Of a stretch of 64,000 nt of DNA, positions 26,809 through 39,301 are shown piece by piece (the stretch's first letter is position 1; each line of letters begins with the position of its first letter). The notes below the pieces were generated by a model. That model did no database searches, was not told where the DNA came from, and worked only from the letters and a program-made list of their open reading frames with translations. Origin of the DNA: Sycon ciliatum (lineage: Eukaryota; Porifera; Calcarea; Leucosolenida; Sycettidae). The stretch is taken from the NCBI RefSeq assembly GCF_964019385.1, contig NC_088647.1, positions 5,785,075-5,849,074 on the forward strand, in the 5' to 3' direction. The translations under genes were made by a program, and so were the position numbers.

Positions 26809-27460
26809 AAAGTAACATGTGACACTGGCAACCTGCTATTATTTTTTATATCCCGTATCCATGGTATCTGTACGTACTAGAACAGCCACCATGGCATGAC
26901 GATGCCATAATGAAGGAACGCGCTAACGGTGAGCTGTGAGTAAAGCTGGGATTAATTCTGGGGATGAGCCATGACTCCGACCCTGTGCCAGCGCCCGGTA
27001 GCAGCGCGCGTGTAGGCGCTATAGGCATAGTCACTGCCTGTACACGTACAGTTAGTGTAGATAGGTATGCAACCGTTGTCAGTTGAATTCGCGGAACCAA
27101 GCAGCAGGCCGTGACCAAGTGCATGCTAAGATTAGAAGTAAGACGAGAGGCATAGCGTAGTGTGGGCACAGGATTATGTGGCGTATGTGCAAGTGCCAGG
27201 TTTGTACTGACATGGTGACAAGCGTCCCACCAACACACCAAGGCTCCAAGCGACAGTTCTCTAGCGTCCAGTCTAGACCGTCCGTAGGGTCTCCTACTGA
27301 GTCCTAGTACAAGCTACATAAGTCATTGTACAGTCATGTACATGTAGGCTTGTTACATTGTGCTTCGTCACTCTGCAACGCAGCTGCAGCCATCAGCAAC
27401 CACTACACTGGTTACACAGACGCCACGTCCTGCTACTACCATGACTGCTAGCACAATGTC
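26808..27460. other. non-coding DNA, nothing recognised
   Basis: Only short frames and TACATGTA motifs (27335). Confidence 0.5.
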
Positions 27461-27862
27461 CAGTGAAACCTGTCTAAGACGATCGTTCAAGGGACCTTCA
27501 AAATGTGGTTGTATTTTTATTGTTTTACTTGGGCATTCCCAACAGACCCAAGGTCTTCTTACAGGGTGCCCAAGATGAAATGAATTTGCTAAAATTAAGT
27601 TCCTGGCGAAATGAATTGGGGATATGATTTGTGCGAAGGGATTCGGGAAGCGCATTTTAAAGCGGTCAGCACCAAGGAATGAAATACGTGTACATGATTG
27701 TGGTCTCCGATGTGGCAGATGTGGTCTCCGCTACCAGGTGGTCTCCTTATCCAGGGTCATTTGACTGAAAATAGCATCCCTTGCGCCCTTGGTCCTGGTT
27801 GCAGTGGTCTTCTAGGACAGGTGGTCGCCTTATCCGAGTGGTCGCCTTGACAGGTTTTACTG
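27461..27862. mobile_element. possible pogo/Tigger-like TIR element
   Basis: The left end CAGTGAAACCTGTCTAAG and the right end (reverse complement CAGTAAAACCTGTCAAGG) are inverted. The interior repeats gtggtctcc/gtggtcgcc phrases seen in Tigger-type subterminal regions. The TA duplication expected for the family is not present, so the call is tentative. Confidence 0.4.
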
Positions 27863-27899
27863 TCTGTAGCCTTGTCAGCTTGTGTAGTGTACCTGTAAT

Positions 27900-28058
27900 A
27901 GTCCATTCCATACATGATAATAAGTGTGCACTCTTTTCCAGTCAAAGGGCCAGTGTGCACTCTTTTCCATCCAGTCAAAGGGCCAGTGTGTATGCCCCAT
28001 GGATTCTACAATCCTTTGACTGGATGGAAAAGAGTGCACACTTATGTATGGAATGGAC
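27900..28058. repeat. large imperfect hairpin with duplicated arm
   Basis: A perfect 30-bp inverted pair (27952-27981 and 28013-28042, AGTGTGCACTCTTTTCCATC) is extended by an outer pair AGTCCATTCCATACAT (27900 and 28058). Part of the left arm (AGTGTGCACTCTTTTCCA) is duplicated at 27923 and 27952. Confidence 0.9.
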
Positions 28059-28607
28059 TGTAGGCTGTATGTACATGTACATGTAGGTGACTAGTGGGTA
28101 GTGCCAGGCCGCCGGCGTGTGCACTTCGTACTCGTACTGTACTGAGTCGTAGCTCACGTCGACATGGCCATGCTGCATGCATGGTGGTCGCGCGCGGTGT
28201 GACGTGAAACACCGCAGTGATGATATCAGCTGATCGTTCTCTGCTACCCACAGTCAACTGGGATTGGGAACTAAGTAACATTTAGTTACTTGTGGCCAGG
28301 CATAAGCCAGGTACTGAGTACACAATGGTACATGGATGCAGCTAATGCAGTAATCATGGTAATAATGGGGTCGTTCTCGGCACTTGTGCCAGTGCCAGCA
28401 GTGGTTGTGAGACTTATCCACTCGCCCCGCCGTTAGGCGCCGCATCTGCCGTTTTGATGTGCAGACGACTAGACGTGGTCCACGCACAGCATCCGCAACA
28501 CGAGCAAAGTCATCAAACGATATCGCGATGTGCGTGCTGCGCTATTCCTGTGCCGCCGCGCCGCTATCTGATCTGCTGCTGCACGAACTCTGGACTGACT
28601 GAAGCTG

Positions 28608-28702
28608 CTAGTAGTAGTAGTACGTTAGCAATACACTGACTTGTAGTAGTACGTTAGCTACACTGACTTGTAGTAGTAGTACGTTAGCAATACACTGACT
28701 TG
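28608..28702. repeat. tandem repeat of about 35 bp, three copies
   Basis: The unit tagtagtacgttagcaatac plus actgact occurs three times; one copy lacks a few bases. Confidence 0.9.
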
Positions 28703-30035
<1,333 letters not shown>

Positions 30036-30345
30036 AGAGAGTGGGTAGCACAACTACTAGCACTAGCCCACGTACAGAACGTTGTTAATCATCCACCACA
30101 ATGTGATCGGCTGATGCAAATAGAGTATTAGAGAGAGAGAGAGTAGGTAGCACTGCTAATCCACGTACAGAACGTTATTAATCATCCATCACATGTGATC
30201 GGCTGATGCAAATACTGAAATAGAGAGTGTAGGTAGCACTGCTAATCCACGTACAGAACGTTATTAATCATCCATCACATGTGATCGGCTGATGCAAATA
30301 CTGAAATAGAGAGTGTAGGTAGCACTGCTAATCCACGTACATGTA
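30036..30345. repeat. tandem repeat of 86-92 bp carrying ATGCAAAT octamers
   Basis: Three full units and a partial fourth (GTAGGTAGCACTGCTAATCC, CACGTACAGAACGTTATTAA, GATCGGCTGATGCAAAT). A consensus POU/octamer site ATGCAAAT lies at 30114, 30206 and 30292. The partial fourth unit breaks off into a TACATGTACA cluster. Confidence 0.92.
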
Positions 30346-30387
30346 CATGATGTACATGTACATGTACATGGCTACAGGGAGTATAAT

Positions 30388-30396
30388 ACTATAAAC
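30388..30396 (+). promoter_or_regulatory. possible TATA element
   Basis: ACTATAAAC lies about 45 bp after the octamer-bearing array. A GTAAGT donor-like site follows at 30740. No gene product could be linked, so promoter function is only suggested. Confidence 0.25.
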
Positions 30397-31562
30397 CAAT
30401 GCGCAGAAGAACAGCATCTCTCACTCAGCTTTTGTTTGTGAACTTCTCAGAAAGAGAAATTCCTCGGGATACCTTTCTCTCTCACTCTCTATTCTCTCTG
30501 GAAGAAGAAAGTCGACCAAGCTATATTGCTTGTGAAGAAGACAGCAAGGGTGTGGACAGAGATCGACTGAAGTTAGGCTTTAAGTGCAGTGCCACCCAGT
30601 AGCGCAGAGAAACGCATCAACGCCGTCCTTACTCTAGACTTTCATCCACTTTCATCTGCTTGTTTCGTCATCAACGATGGCTCACTACCAGGAAATCTCT
30701 CTGCCGCCCGCAGTCCACTATTATTTCGCCGTTCCGCTGTAAGTCCAAATATTTCTAGAGTACAATGCGAACCTGAGGTGCTTTGTCGAAGTTTGATAGC
30801 CTTTTTTTGTCTCCGAGAAAACTGCTTAGCGTACAATGCCATAGTATTTGACTTGTCTGTGTATAAAAGTAAGTGTTAGGCTTAGGTAGTGATAATAGTA
30901 GGTTCTTTTTTCGACGTTAATGAAAATAATGGACGCACCAAATGCAGAGAGCCACCGTCGGATTGCTTAGATTTTTTTAGGAGGAAAAAAGAACAATGAA
31001 AACAAAACAAAATGAGTATTAAACAAAACGGATGTTGTAGCATTCTCCTTTTTGACCGTTATGCATGTACACATTTTGTTTACCTGTACTCTGTAGTCTA
31101 GACTGTGCGCGTGACAGGACGCTGCATTATGTAATGTGGGTCATTTATTAATTAACCTGGATTGCTGGTAGGCTTGTACACGATTGTAAAGCATCTCTGC
31201 ACACAAAATAATGATTGTATAACCATGTATTTTGTAAAGGGATACCCCAAGCCCCAGACTGGGCTAGAGCCTGTCGAGGAATCGGAGGAGGTTTCCACAG
31301 TGAAAATAAAACTCAATTCGATAGTAGAAACCAGAAAAAAACAAAAACCAGGGAGTGGTATTGTACTATTCCCTGGTAGAAACAACGCGAATGACCTGCA
31401 CTGCTGCAGCTCACATCGAAATACGGACTTTTAGTTTGAAAAGTTTTACGCCAAATGGGGAGTACAGAATACTACAGTACCGGTAATGACGTGCACGTGT
31501 CACCACTACTGCTGCACAGCTAGAACTATGTAATTGTTACTTAGTAGTTACCGGTGGTACTA
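30397..31562. other. possible transcribed but unassigned DNA
   Basis: An ATG-initiated frame at 30399-30602 (67 codons) overlaps the next frame (30589-30879). Neither shows a domain. Possible donors GTAAGT lie at 30740 and 30868. I cannot support a gene. Confidence 0.35.
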
Positions 31563-31754
31563 CTGTGGCGGACATGGAAATCCAGTCGATTGACCGGGGC
31601 CGGCGCCCTCAACGCCTACAGAACGTAAGTCGTTGCATTGCAGTGCACAATCATGTTGATCAGATGCGACCAGCAGCAGCGATATGTGCTATGGCTGCAT
31701 TGCCAGCGCCCTGGTGCCGCTAGACGTGCGACCGGATTTCCATGTCCACGACGG
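31563..31754. mobile_element. TIR element, CTGTGGCGGACATGG family, copy 1
   Basis: The ends CTGTGGCGGACATGGAAATC and (reverse complement of the right end) CCGTCGTGGACATGGAAATC are inverted, flanked by TA on both sides. The interior CGATTGACCGGGGCCGGCGC and the right block CAGCGCCCTGGTGCCGCTAG recur in copy 2 at 41057-41264. It is non-coding, 192 bp. Confidence 0.88.
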
Positions 31755-34700
31755 TAGTACTCCCCAAGTCGATTCTACACCGAAGTGCATGGCTCGGGAA
31801 AGATCAAAGAAGTGCCCTTTCCATAATTGCTTGCTGTAGCCAGTGACAGTGTGTAGGCGAGACGAGGCAGCTTTTCTGAGTACTCCGCCGTGTAAGTGTG
31901 TCACATGGCACCAACTCGAGCCCTTTTATCTGGTCTGCAGATCTGGCTCGAGAACCCTTACCTGCCTCGCGCGCCAGAACATTCTATCGCGCTCCCAGGC
32001 CCGAACGCTAGCTACCCTCCACTCCCGATCTCCAGCCACCTCGACTCGGCTCGAGGCTCGATGACCAGGTGCAGATGACCTCGCGCTGACAGTGCTAGTG
32101 TCGTGGTGACAGTCCGCTGACCTACATACTAGTACTTAGTAGGCCTACTTATTACTTATACAGTACTAATAGTAGACCAATGGCAACGATCACCATTGCC
32201 CATTGGCATTGCGCACTACCACGCATAACTAGTAGACTCTACTACAGTTCAATTCAGAACCGAAGCAGCGAGTAGAGCGACACGTCACTTGTGAAGCCTG
32301 AAGAGTGAAGGTGCGAGGATCGCGAGTGACTACTCACGTGCGATCGCGATGAATCATACTCGCACTCTACTCTACTACTACTAGTAGTGCCGTGCATGCC
32401 AGTCTACCAGTGCATGCAAGTCAGTGAGTAGCTAGATCTAGCCTAGCTAGGCAGTTGCATAAAATCAAAGCCCTAGTCGACCCACTGTTCAGTTCGATAC
32501 ATCAGCCAGTTGCGCAGCGTACACCGGAGCTAAGTACAACGAAGAGGAAACTTGGGCATTTCATAGAATTCCGGTTTAGAAGTTCCACAGCGGAACACGT
32601 TTAGATCACACGCGGCTAGTGCTGGAAGAGTTGTACGGGCTGTAGTGTTTGGTAGAAGTATTGAGTCGTCCGTGGATTCGCTGAGTGCATCGGAGCTTGG
32701 TGTAAAACTGGGATTACGACTGTGAAAAGAGCGGAAATCGATATCGCACAATACATCTGTCACTACTCTGCACGACTTTCCTGGGTAAGTCACTGAGTCG
32801 CACTTCATGCAGAAACGATTCGCTTTTAGAAATGACGGCCGTTGATTTCGTGATAATAATTGTTTGTCGTCTATTTCACTGCATGTAGTTCAGGTCATTG
32901 TGAGTAAACTAAGGTTAGGAAACGCTGCACTGTTGAAGGGAATCAGGGAACCAACACTCAAGACCTGGTAGAAGATTCCGGCAGAACATTGCCCGGAGAG
33001 CATGCAATCTGGCATTTTCGATATTAATATCAGCAGATCCGGTACAATAGTGCTGGGTCGTGCTTGTATTGCAACTTACTGTGTGATTTGGATGCGGGGA
33101 CGGTGACGTGGCATGTATTGTATTTCAAATTTTTGCTTTTGGTGTTCGTATCGCTGCCGCCGTTAGTGCGGACAGCGAAAATCGGCTTTGCTCGTATGGT
33201 AGAGTTGGCGTGGTTCATTCAAAGAAGCCCTCTCTCAGTCTCTGCTGAGTAGACGTAGATCTACACTGGATCTCGGATAAACGTCAAGTCGCGTCGTGCG
33301 GAGTAGCGTGTTGCCTACATACAGTAGACCTACAACAGTACGAGGCTAGATGCAGGTGACGACCATGTACATGTACATGTAGATCTAGAGGCCCAGGATC
33401 AGTGCAACTAATACTTGTACTAAAGTGCTTTGTGTTGCATGTTTCAGCATCAGCTGTGACGCCGTTTGTGCGGCTGTCCTGGCAGAACGAGCTGCGCTCC
33501 GCGAGTACTAGTAGTACTACTATACAAGTACTGGTGGTAGTCTTTCTTACTCATTGCCGCTACATGCTACATTCATTCATTCATTCAAAGAAGCGCGCTG
33601 TGCTGGAGTAAAAAATTAATGTAGAGTTTACGCTCGATCTCACGTTGGTTGGCCGGATTTTTACTTTGCACCTTCAAACGGGATCACAACTATGTTACTT
33701 GTCACAAGTCAATAAAATAATGGCGAAACGTGAAGCGGAGTAGTGCGTTGCGCGCCTGCATGAGGCCTATTGTAGTATTGAGTAATTAATTAGCCCCAGG
33801 AGTGGAGTACAATGTACTGCCGGTCTGTGTTGCATTCACACAGGCTTGCACTTTCAGCATTAGCTGTTGTACGCCGTTTGTGGTGTAGACGATGATCATC
33901 TACATGTATGATCTAGCCCTGCGCGAAGGAAACGGTGTAGGCGTCTACAAAAACTAGTTACTTCCAAGCCCGGATGGGATGATGACAATGATCGGAAAGC
34001 TGTAATAAAGACAAGTACATACTACTAGTAATAGTTAGTTGTACGCCTGTGTGGCTGTGTGGCTGAACAAAGCCAGGATGACATAGATTAGGTATACGCG
34101 ACGGTTTGCACTTGCTGCGCACGCACTAGCTACATGAGTAGAGCATGCAGAGTATCATGGATCAGCGCGAGGACAGCTACATGTAGCTGCCTTTTTGCCC
34201 TTTATTAGTAATAGTAGCCCTGACTGACAGTGAGTGGTGTCCAGGTGACATGACAGGCCTTGCGCGGAGCTCAAGAGGACGTGTTGCGTCGACGTCGATA
34301 TGTGCGGCGATACTAGTAACTGTTAGTACAATGTAGTACATTATTAATTGTAGCACTCTGCGTCTTTGTTGTGGAATCGTTTGATTATCTTCGAGCTTCG
34401 TGACCCCGGGAAAATGTTATAATTATTATTACGTTCGTGCACGCTCTCTGTCGGCGCGAGGTCCCGATAAGACGATACACTTGTGTCACCAGGATTTGAA
34501 TTCGCCTCTTGTTTGGGCCACCGTTTGCATTCTGAAGATTTAAAAGTACACGTAGTGTAGATCTGTGGACTGTCGAGTAGAGCCAGGCATTAGTTAGTCA
34601 AGTCTCCGGCGCTAGATAGTAGATGAAGGTCTAGGCTAGCGCGAGCTGTCTGGACCTGACTGGCGCTTGGTACTAGAAGATTTGCGTGGTGTGTTCCGGT

Positions 34701-36149
34701 ATGGAAGTACGACGTACTAGTAGTAGTAAGGGCACAGACAAGATGCAACAGACAGTCAGTGCATTATCATGTACCGGAGTGAAATGTCCGCTTTCTGCCC
34801 TCCGACGAAGAATGGGCATTGAAGCTGCGTTTTATAGGGTTATAGGGGTGAAAATGATTACGACCAGCACTGGCTAGTTACTGAGACTTAGTATGACTGT
34901 ACATGTATACCATGCCATGGTCCATAGATTCGTTGCCGTTGGAACTGACTCTGTGCTAGGCAGGGAGCCGACATGGAGTTGGCACTACGAAATCGACCCC
35001 AGGCATGGCATGGGCATAGATAACCCAACAACTGGCTGACATTGACAAGAGATTGACCCTGTCATGGCACTGGGTACAGTCAGTACTACAAAGTACAATG
35101 TCATGTACATGTACTAGTACTAGTAGTAGTAGTAGTTCTCAGCTGACATGAGGGGGAGCTCAGGGCTGTATTATGCAGGGCAGCATTAGTGCTACCTCCA
35201 ATCACTACATCACTGCATAAGCAGAGACACAATGACTGAATCAAGAACAAATGCTCTCACTAAGTGTAAGAACAAGGAACACAGACAATGTTACCTGTGA
35301 CCTATAATGCCACTCAACTTAGTCCCTGGTGATACTAACACTAGTAACAGCGCAGTGAGTGGACTATAGCCTAGGGTGAACACTCCCTGTGATGTCATAG
35401 GCAGAGAAAGAGAGAGTGTACCAGACCAGAACAGTACAAATTGCAAGACAGTTCCATTAAAACCAACAAAGTCGTGGAAAACAGAGGCTGAGACAGGAGC
35501 AGGACCCGAGGGAGAGAAAGCCTTGGAAGCGCAACGCTACTAGTCGCCAGAAAGGGAGAGAGAAATAGAGCCGCGATTATCACCACCACGAAAGAAAATA
35601 AGAAGGTACGCGTTGCATGCAAAATACTACAAGCAGTACATGTACTTGAAATTTCTTCAGGGCAGGGGAGTGCTCCTGTTAGGTCTGGGTGATGCAACTG
35701 GTAATTAAATATACTTGGTGCGCAGTTTGTCAGCAGCATTGGCTTGCTTCAAGTTTCACCACAACATCGGGTGACCAGGATCGGACACAGGAGGCTACAC
35801 GTGACGGCCTCTGCAAGGAAAACGAAGGCATGCAACAACAGTAGGTCGCAGTCACCAGCCACAACGGCACAGGTCCTTTCACTGCGTGGCTGTGATGGTT
35901 TGCTGGCACGGCGTCACAGCAGCGATGACTTCAGATCACAGTGCTAACAGTTAGCTGGGAGTGGCACAGGAAGAGAATCCAGCAACACCTGACTGCAAGT
36001 TGACCCAGTCATACTATAGCGCCTGCACAAATGGGAATTCCCCTTCGAATGACTGTCGAATACGCACTGATCACTGATCGTGCGACCAATGTTGGTGGTT
36101 GGTGGAGAGTGTGCATACCAAGACTAGTCTGTATTGACTTGCGTGTGTG

Positions 36150-36186
<37 letters not shown>

Positions 36187-36805
36187 GTGAGAGGGGGGGG
36201 GGGGGCATGGTGGTGCTGAGTTGTTCTGGCATTGCGCTGTGAGCGGTCGTCAGCGTCTTCTGGTGAAGAGCAGCTGTTTCTTGTTCTTTCCAAAAGTGGA
36301 GTATATCATAATATGATTCCAGTGCTGACTCAAAAGGAGCAATAGGTCTGCCTAAATTATGTAACCACACCTATCAAGGAGATCCTCCTTTTTGAAACTA
36401 GTCGTCTTTAACCGGCAGCGTTTGGTTCCAATTCAATGTGATTCGAGCCTGCGTAGTGTGGCGTTCGGTAAACCTGCAGCAGAGCCCGCAGCCAAGCACT
36501 CCTACCACGGGGCGCGCCGTTGATGCTTGTGGGTCTAATACAGACATAGTGTGTGGTGTCAGCAGCACGTCTGCTGACCAGACGTGCAGCCACGCGTATG
36601 CCGCACACGTGCAGAAGCAACCTCTCAGTGCCTGCTGGCCCGCATTGCGCAAACCAGCGTGACGAGGCAAACCCAGTGGCATGGCACATAATGTAGAGAA
36701 GCCATGGTCACCTACATAGAGACTTTCTGTAGATGTAATCCTATCATTACACTTAACAGTGCTGATAGGATATGCTAATTTCGATTACTAGCACACACTG
36801 TTTGG
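31755..36805. other. non-coding DNA with weak internal duplication and a GT tract
   Basis: Segments near 33420-33470 and 33825-33885 share a diverged phrase (tgtgttgcat, ttcagca-tagctgt, acgccgtttgtg), and those near 33290 and 33735 share gcggagtag-gtgttgc, which suggests an old duplication. A (GT)n tract followed by a G run lies at 36151-36206. No domain-bearing frame is present; minus 32530-32808 and minus 35395-35739 were inspected and not recognised. Confidence 0.5.
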
Positions 36806-36815
36806 TATAAAAAAG
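36806..36815 (+). promoter_or_regulatory. TATA box of the zinc-finger gene
   Basis: TATAAAAAAG lies 180 bp before the first in-frame ATG of the zinc-finger gene. It predicts a start near 36836 and a 5' leader of 150-190 bases. A splice-acceptor-like tract (TTTGTATTTCAG) at about 36903-36914 leaves open an upstream non-coding exon. Confidence 0.5.
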
Positions 36816-36985
36816 GGAGCCACATGACAACTTCTCTGGGCAGAAAATTTATTTGACACAATCATCAGACAACTGATTTTTTTTAAACCTGGGACTGATC
36901 ATTTGTATTTCAGCGCCTGTGGCAGGCTTGACGCTGAATAGTTGGTGGATATTTTAATCATGTGCGCTTGGTTTTCACTTTCCAT

Positions 36986-39301
36986 ATGTGCCTTAGTCAA
37001 TACGGCGCCGGCGGCGTGTCTACGATGATGCCATCAGAATCGGACGCTATCAGCCCCATGGCGGCTGTACCCATGTCACCTGCAGACGGGCCACTCTATG
37101 TAATGAACTCTAACCCTCCCATGCAGGCCATGATCATGCACACTCCCACGCTGGCCATGAGCATGAGCGCTCCCACGCCGGCCATGAGCATGGGCGCTCC
37201 CACTCCCACGCCGGCCATGAGCATGGGCGCTCTCACTCCCACGCAGGTCTTGAGCATGAGCTCCACGCAGGTCATGAGCGCTCCCACGTCGGCCATGAGC
37301 ATGAGCGCTCCCACGTCGGCCATGAGCATGAGCGCTCCCACGCCGGCCATGAGCATGGGCGCTCCCACTCCCACGCAGGCCATGACCATGAGCCCTCTTG
37401 CTCCAACGCAGGCCATGAGCATGAGGACTCACACTCCCACTAACGACGGTTACGTAGTGCTGGTTCCGGTTCCGATCACCCATCCAGCAGCCACCCTGCC
37501 CACCCATCCAGCAGCCACCCTGCCCATTCACGGAGGCGGTGTCAGGGCAGGAACAGAAAGCCGGCCATTGGTAGGTGCGGCGCCCAGTCCTCAGTATGCC
37601 ACCTCGGCCCATGGCCAGCCAATGGCAATGACACAACAGCAGCAGCAACTGTTTACTGTGCCTGGATTCGGTATACCGCAGCTAACCCGAGCAGCACCAC
37701 AGCAGATGCCGCTACCGGACCCACACGCCGTCTACGTGCATCGTCCTGGGATGAACTACTTCGTCGCCCCTCCACGTCAGCAGCCGCCATTCTCAGTGGC
37801 ATCCAGTTCAGTGAGAGAGGGACGGAGGACTACCATGCCAGCACGTATCAGCCACAGCCAGCAGCCGTTCAGAGCTGACACTCCAGCGTCATCGTCCAGC
37901 CATGAGTATGCGTATGCCAACCCTGCTGGGCAACAGCACGAGAATGACGATGACGACGACGACGACATCCAAGTCGGTAATGTGACTGTAACGGACGAAG
38001 ACGAAATCGATGTGACTGGAGATATTGACGATGCCGGTCTGATCGGTACCCATGGACCATCAGTTGCTCAGCAGGCTCCCATCAACGACACACCTGCGGA
38101 CTCGGAGAACGGATCGGAGATAGAGGATTATGTCGACGATGGCATCAGCCATGAAGACGCTATTGCGCGCCAAAACCTGCTTGCGGCCGAATGTTGCATC
38201 CATACAGACCAGCACGGACGCAACGTGTACGTCTGCCCAGAGGCAAACCATAGCCATGTGTACAGGTATCGTCGTCATCTTGAGCAGCACTTTTTGACGC
38301 ATTTGACGAACGAAAAGAAAGCACTGTGCCACATCTGTGGCAAGATCTTCACGCGCACGGACCACTTGTCACGACATGCGATACGGCACAACTGTCCGGT
38401 GTTGCCATGCCAACTGTGTGATAAAACATTCCCGGACGCGTCCAAGCTCTTCAAGCACTGGAAATCAATGCACCCCCACCAGAAGTACACAGCTCCGCTG
38501 GCTACCGAGGATGACGCGAGCAGCGATGGCGAGGATGACGTGAGCAGCGATGGCGAGGATGACGTGAGCAGCGATGGCGAGGATGACGTGAGCAGCGATG
38601 GCGAGCAGTTGCCCGTCTCCACAACCGAAGATCAGCAAGGCGATAGTGAGCAGTTGCCCGTCTCCACACCCGAAGATCAGCAAGGAGACACGAGTGCCCC
38701 TGTGGTGCGAAAGAGGAAACGAAGCTCCCAGGGCGGACCTGGGCCCAGACGCAGGTCACCGAAAGACCCCGTATATCAGGAGACCAGTTTCGGCATGGCT
38801 CGACTTGCCTGCCTCGTCGAGCCGCCCATACCAGTGGGTGGCAGGAGATCCCACGTATGCAAAGTCTGCCATATGGCATTCGGGCGAAATTCACACCTGG
38901 ACCGGCATGCGCTAACCCACACCGGCGAGACGCCGTACCATTGCATCGTCTGCAATGGAGCCTTCAATAGGCAGGATTATTTGCAGACCCATATGATAAA
39001 GCAGCACAATAAGACGCCTATGCAGTGTGAGCATTGCTCCATGACCTTCCCTCAGATATCACTTCTGGTGAGCCACCTTAGAGTGCAGCACAGGGCGAAA
39101 GCTGGCTTTCTCAAGGCCCAGCCCACTGAGGACGCCGAGGCCCAGCCTGTTGAGGACGCCGAGGCCCAGCCTGTTGAACACGCCGAGACCCAGCCGGTTG
39201 AGGACGCAGAGGCCCAGCCGGTTGAGGATGCCGAGGCCCAGCCTGTTGAGGACGCCGAGGCCCAGCCTGTTGAGGACACCGAGGACTCTGAGGTACAATA
39301 G
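36986..39301 (+). CDS. C2H2 zinc-finger protein with repeat-rich tails
   Basis: A single 771-codon frame with no intron encodes a probable nuclear DNA-binding regulator. From N to C: a Met/Pro/Thr-rich region of decapeptide-like AMSMSAPTP repeats (nt 37130-37430); a Gln/Pro-rich stretch; an acidic stretch (DDDDDDD near 37950); an atypical finger (near 38200-38303); two C2H2 fingers (CHICGKIFTRTDHLSRHAIRH at 38327-38389 has C-x2-C-x12-H-x3-H, and 38408-38473); four tandem DDVSSDGE repeats; a basic signal-like RKRKR/PRRR block (38708-38757); three more fingers (38858-38920, 38942-39007, 39026-39091); and seven or eight tandem EDAEAQPV repeats. A TGEtPYHC-like linker between fingers 4 and 5 fits sequence-specific binding. 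The start is uncertain: ATG at 36986, 37025 or 37028 are all in frame. I see no named orthologue. Confidence 0.92.
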   Translation: MCLSQYGAGGVSTMMPSESDAISPMAAVPMSPADGPLYVMNSNPPMQAMIMHTPTLAMSMSAPTPAMSMGAPTPTPAMSMGALTPTQVLSMSSTQVMSAPTSAMSMSAPTSAMSMSAPTPAMSMGAPTPTQAMTMSPLAPTQAMSMRTHTPTNDGYVVLVPVPITHPAATLPTHPAATLPIHGGGVRAGTESRPLVGAAPSPQYATSAHGQPMAMTQQQQQLFTVPGFGIPQLTRAAPQQMPLPDPHAVYVHRPGMNYFVAPPRQQPPFSVASSSVREGRRTTMPARISHSQQPFRADTPASSSSHEYAYANPAGQQHENDDDDDDDIQVGNVTVTDEDEIDVTGDIDDAGLIGTHGPSVAQQAPINDTPADSENGSEIEDYVDDGISHEDAIARQNLLAAECCIHTDQHGRNVYVCPEANHSHVYRYRRHLEQHFLTHLTNEKKALCHICGKIFTRTDHLSRHAIRHNCPVLPCQLCDKTFPDASKLFKHWKSMHPHQKYTAPLATEDDASSDGEDDVSSDGEDDVSSDGEDDVSSDGEQLPVSTTEDQQGDSEQLPVSTPEDQQGDTSAPVVRKRKRSSQGGPGPRRRSPKDPVYQETSFGMARLACLVEPPIPVGGRRSHVCKVCHMAFGRNSHLDRHALTHTGETPYHCIVCNGAFNRQDYLQTHMIKQHNKTPMQCEHCSMTFPQISLLVSHLRVQHRAKAGFLKAQPTEDAEAQPVEDAEAQPVEHAETQPVEDAEAQPVEDAEAQPVEDAEAQPVEDTEDSEVQ
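37140..37430 (+). repeat. in-frame coding minisatellite (MSMSAPTP)
   Basis: Imperfect 30- to 36-base units (ggccatgagcatgagcgctc) are repeated about nine times in frame in the zinc-finger gene. Copy number probably varies between alleles. Confidence 0.9.
38505..38690 (+). repeat. in-frame coding repeats: 24-bp DDVSSDGE and 45-bp EQLPVST units
   Basis: Four 24-bp units (gaggatgacgtgagcagcga tggc) are followed by two units encoding EQLPVST-x-EDQQGD. All keep the frame, so they lengthen an acidic linker between finger groups. Confidence 0.95.
39119..39290 (+). repeat. in-frame 24-bp repeat encoding EDAEAQPV
   Basis: Seven to eight units of gaggacgccgaggcccagcc tgtt close the protein. The unit is close to identical throughout. 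Confidence 0.95.

Noticed and set aside
37076..37648. 190-codon minus frame opposite the zinc-finger gene
   Set aside because: Shadow of the MSMSAPTP repeats on the coding strand.
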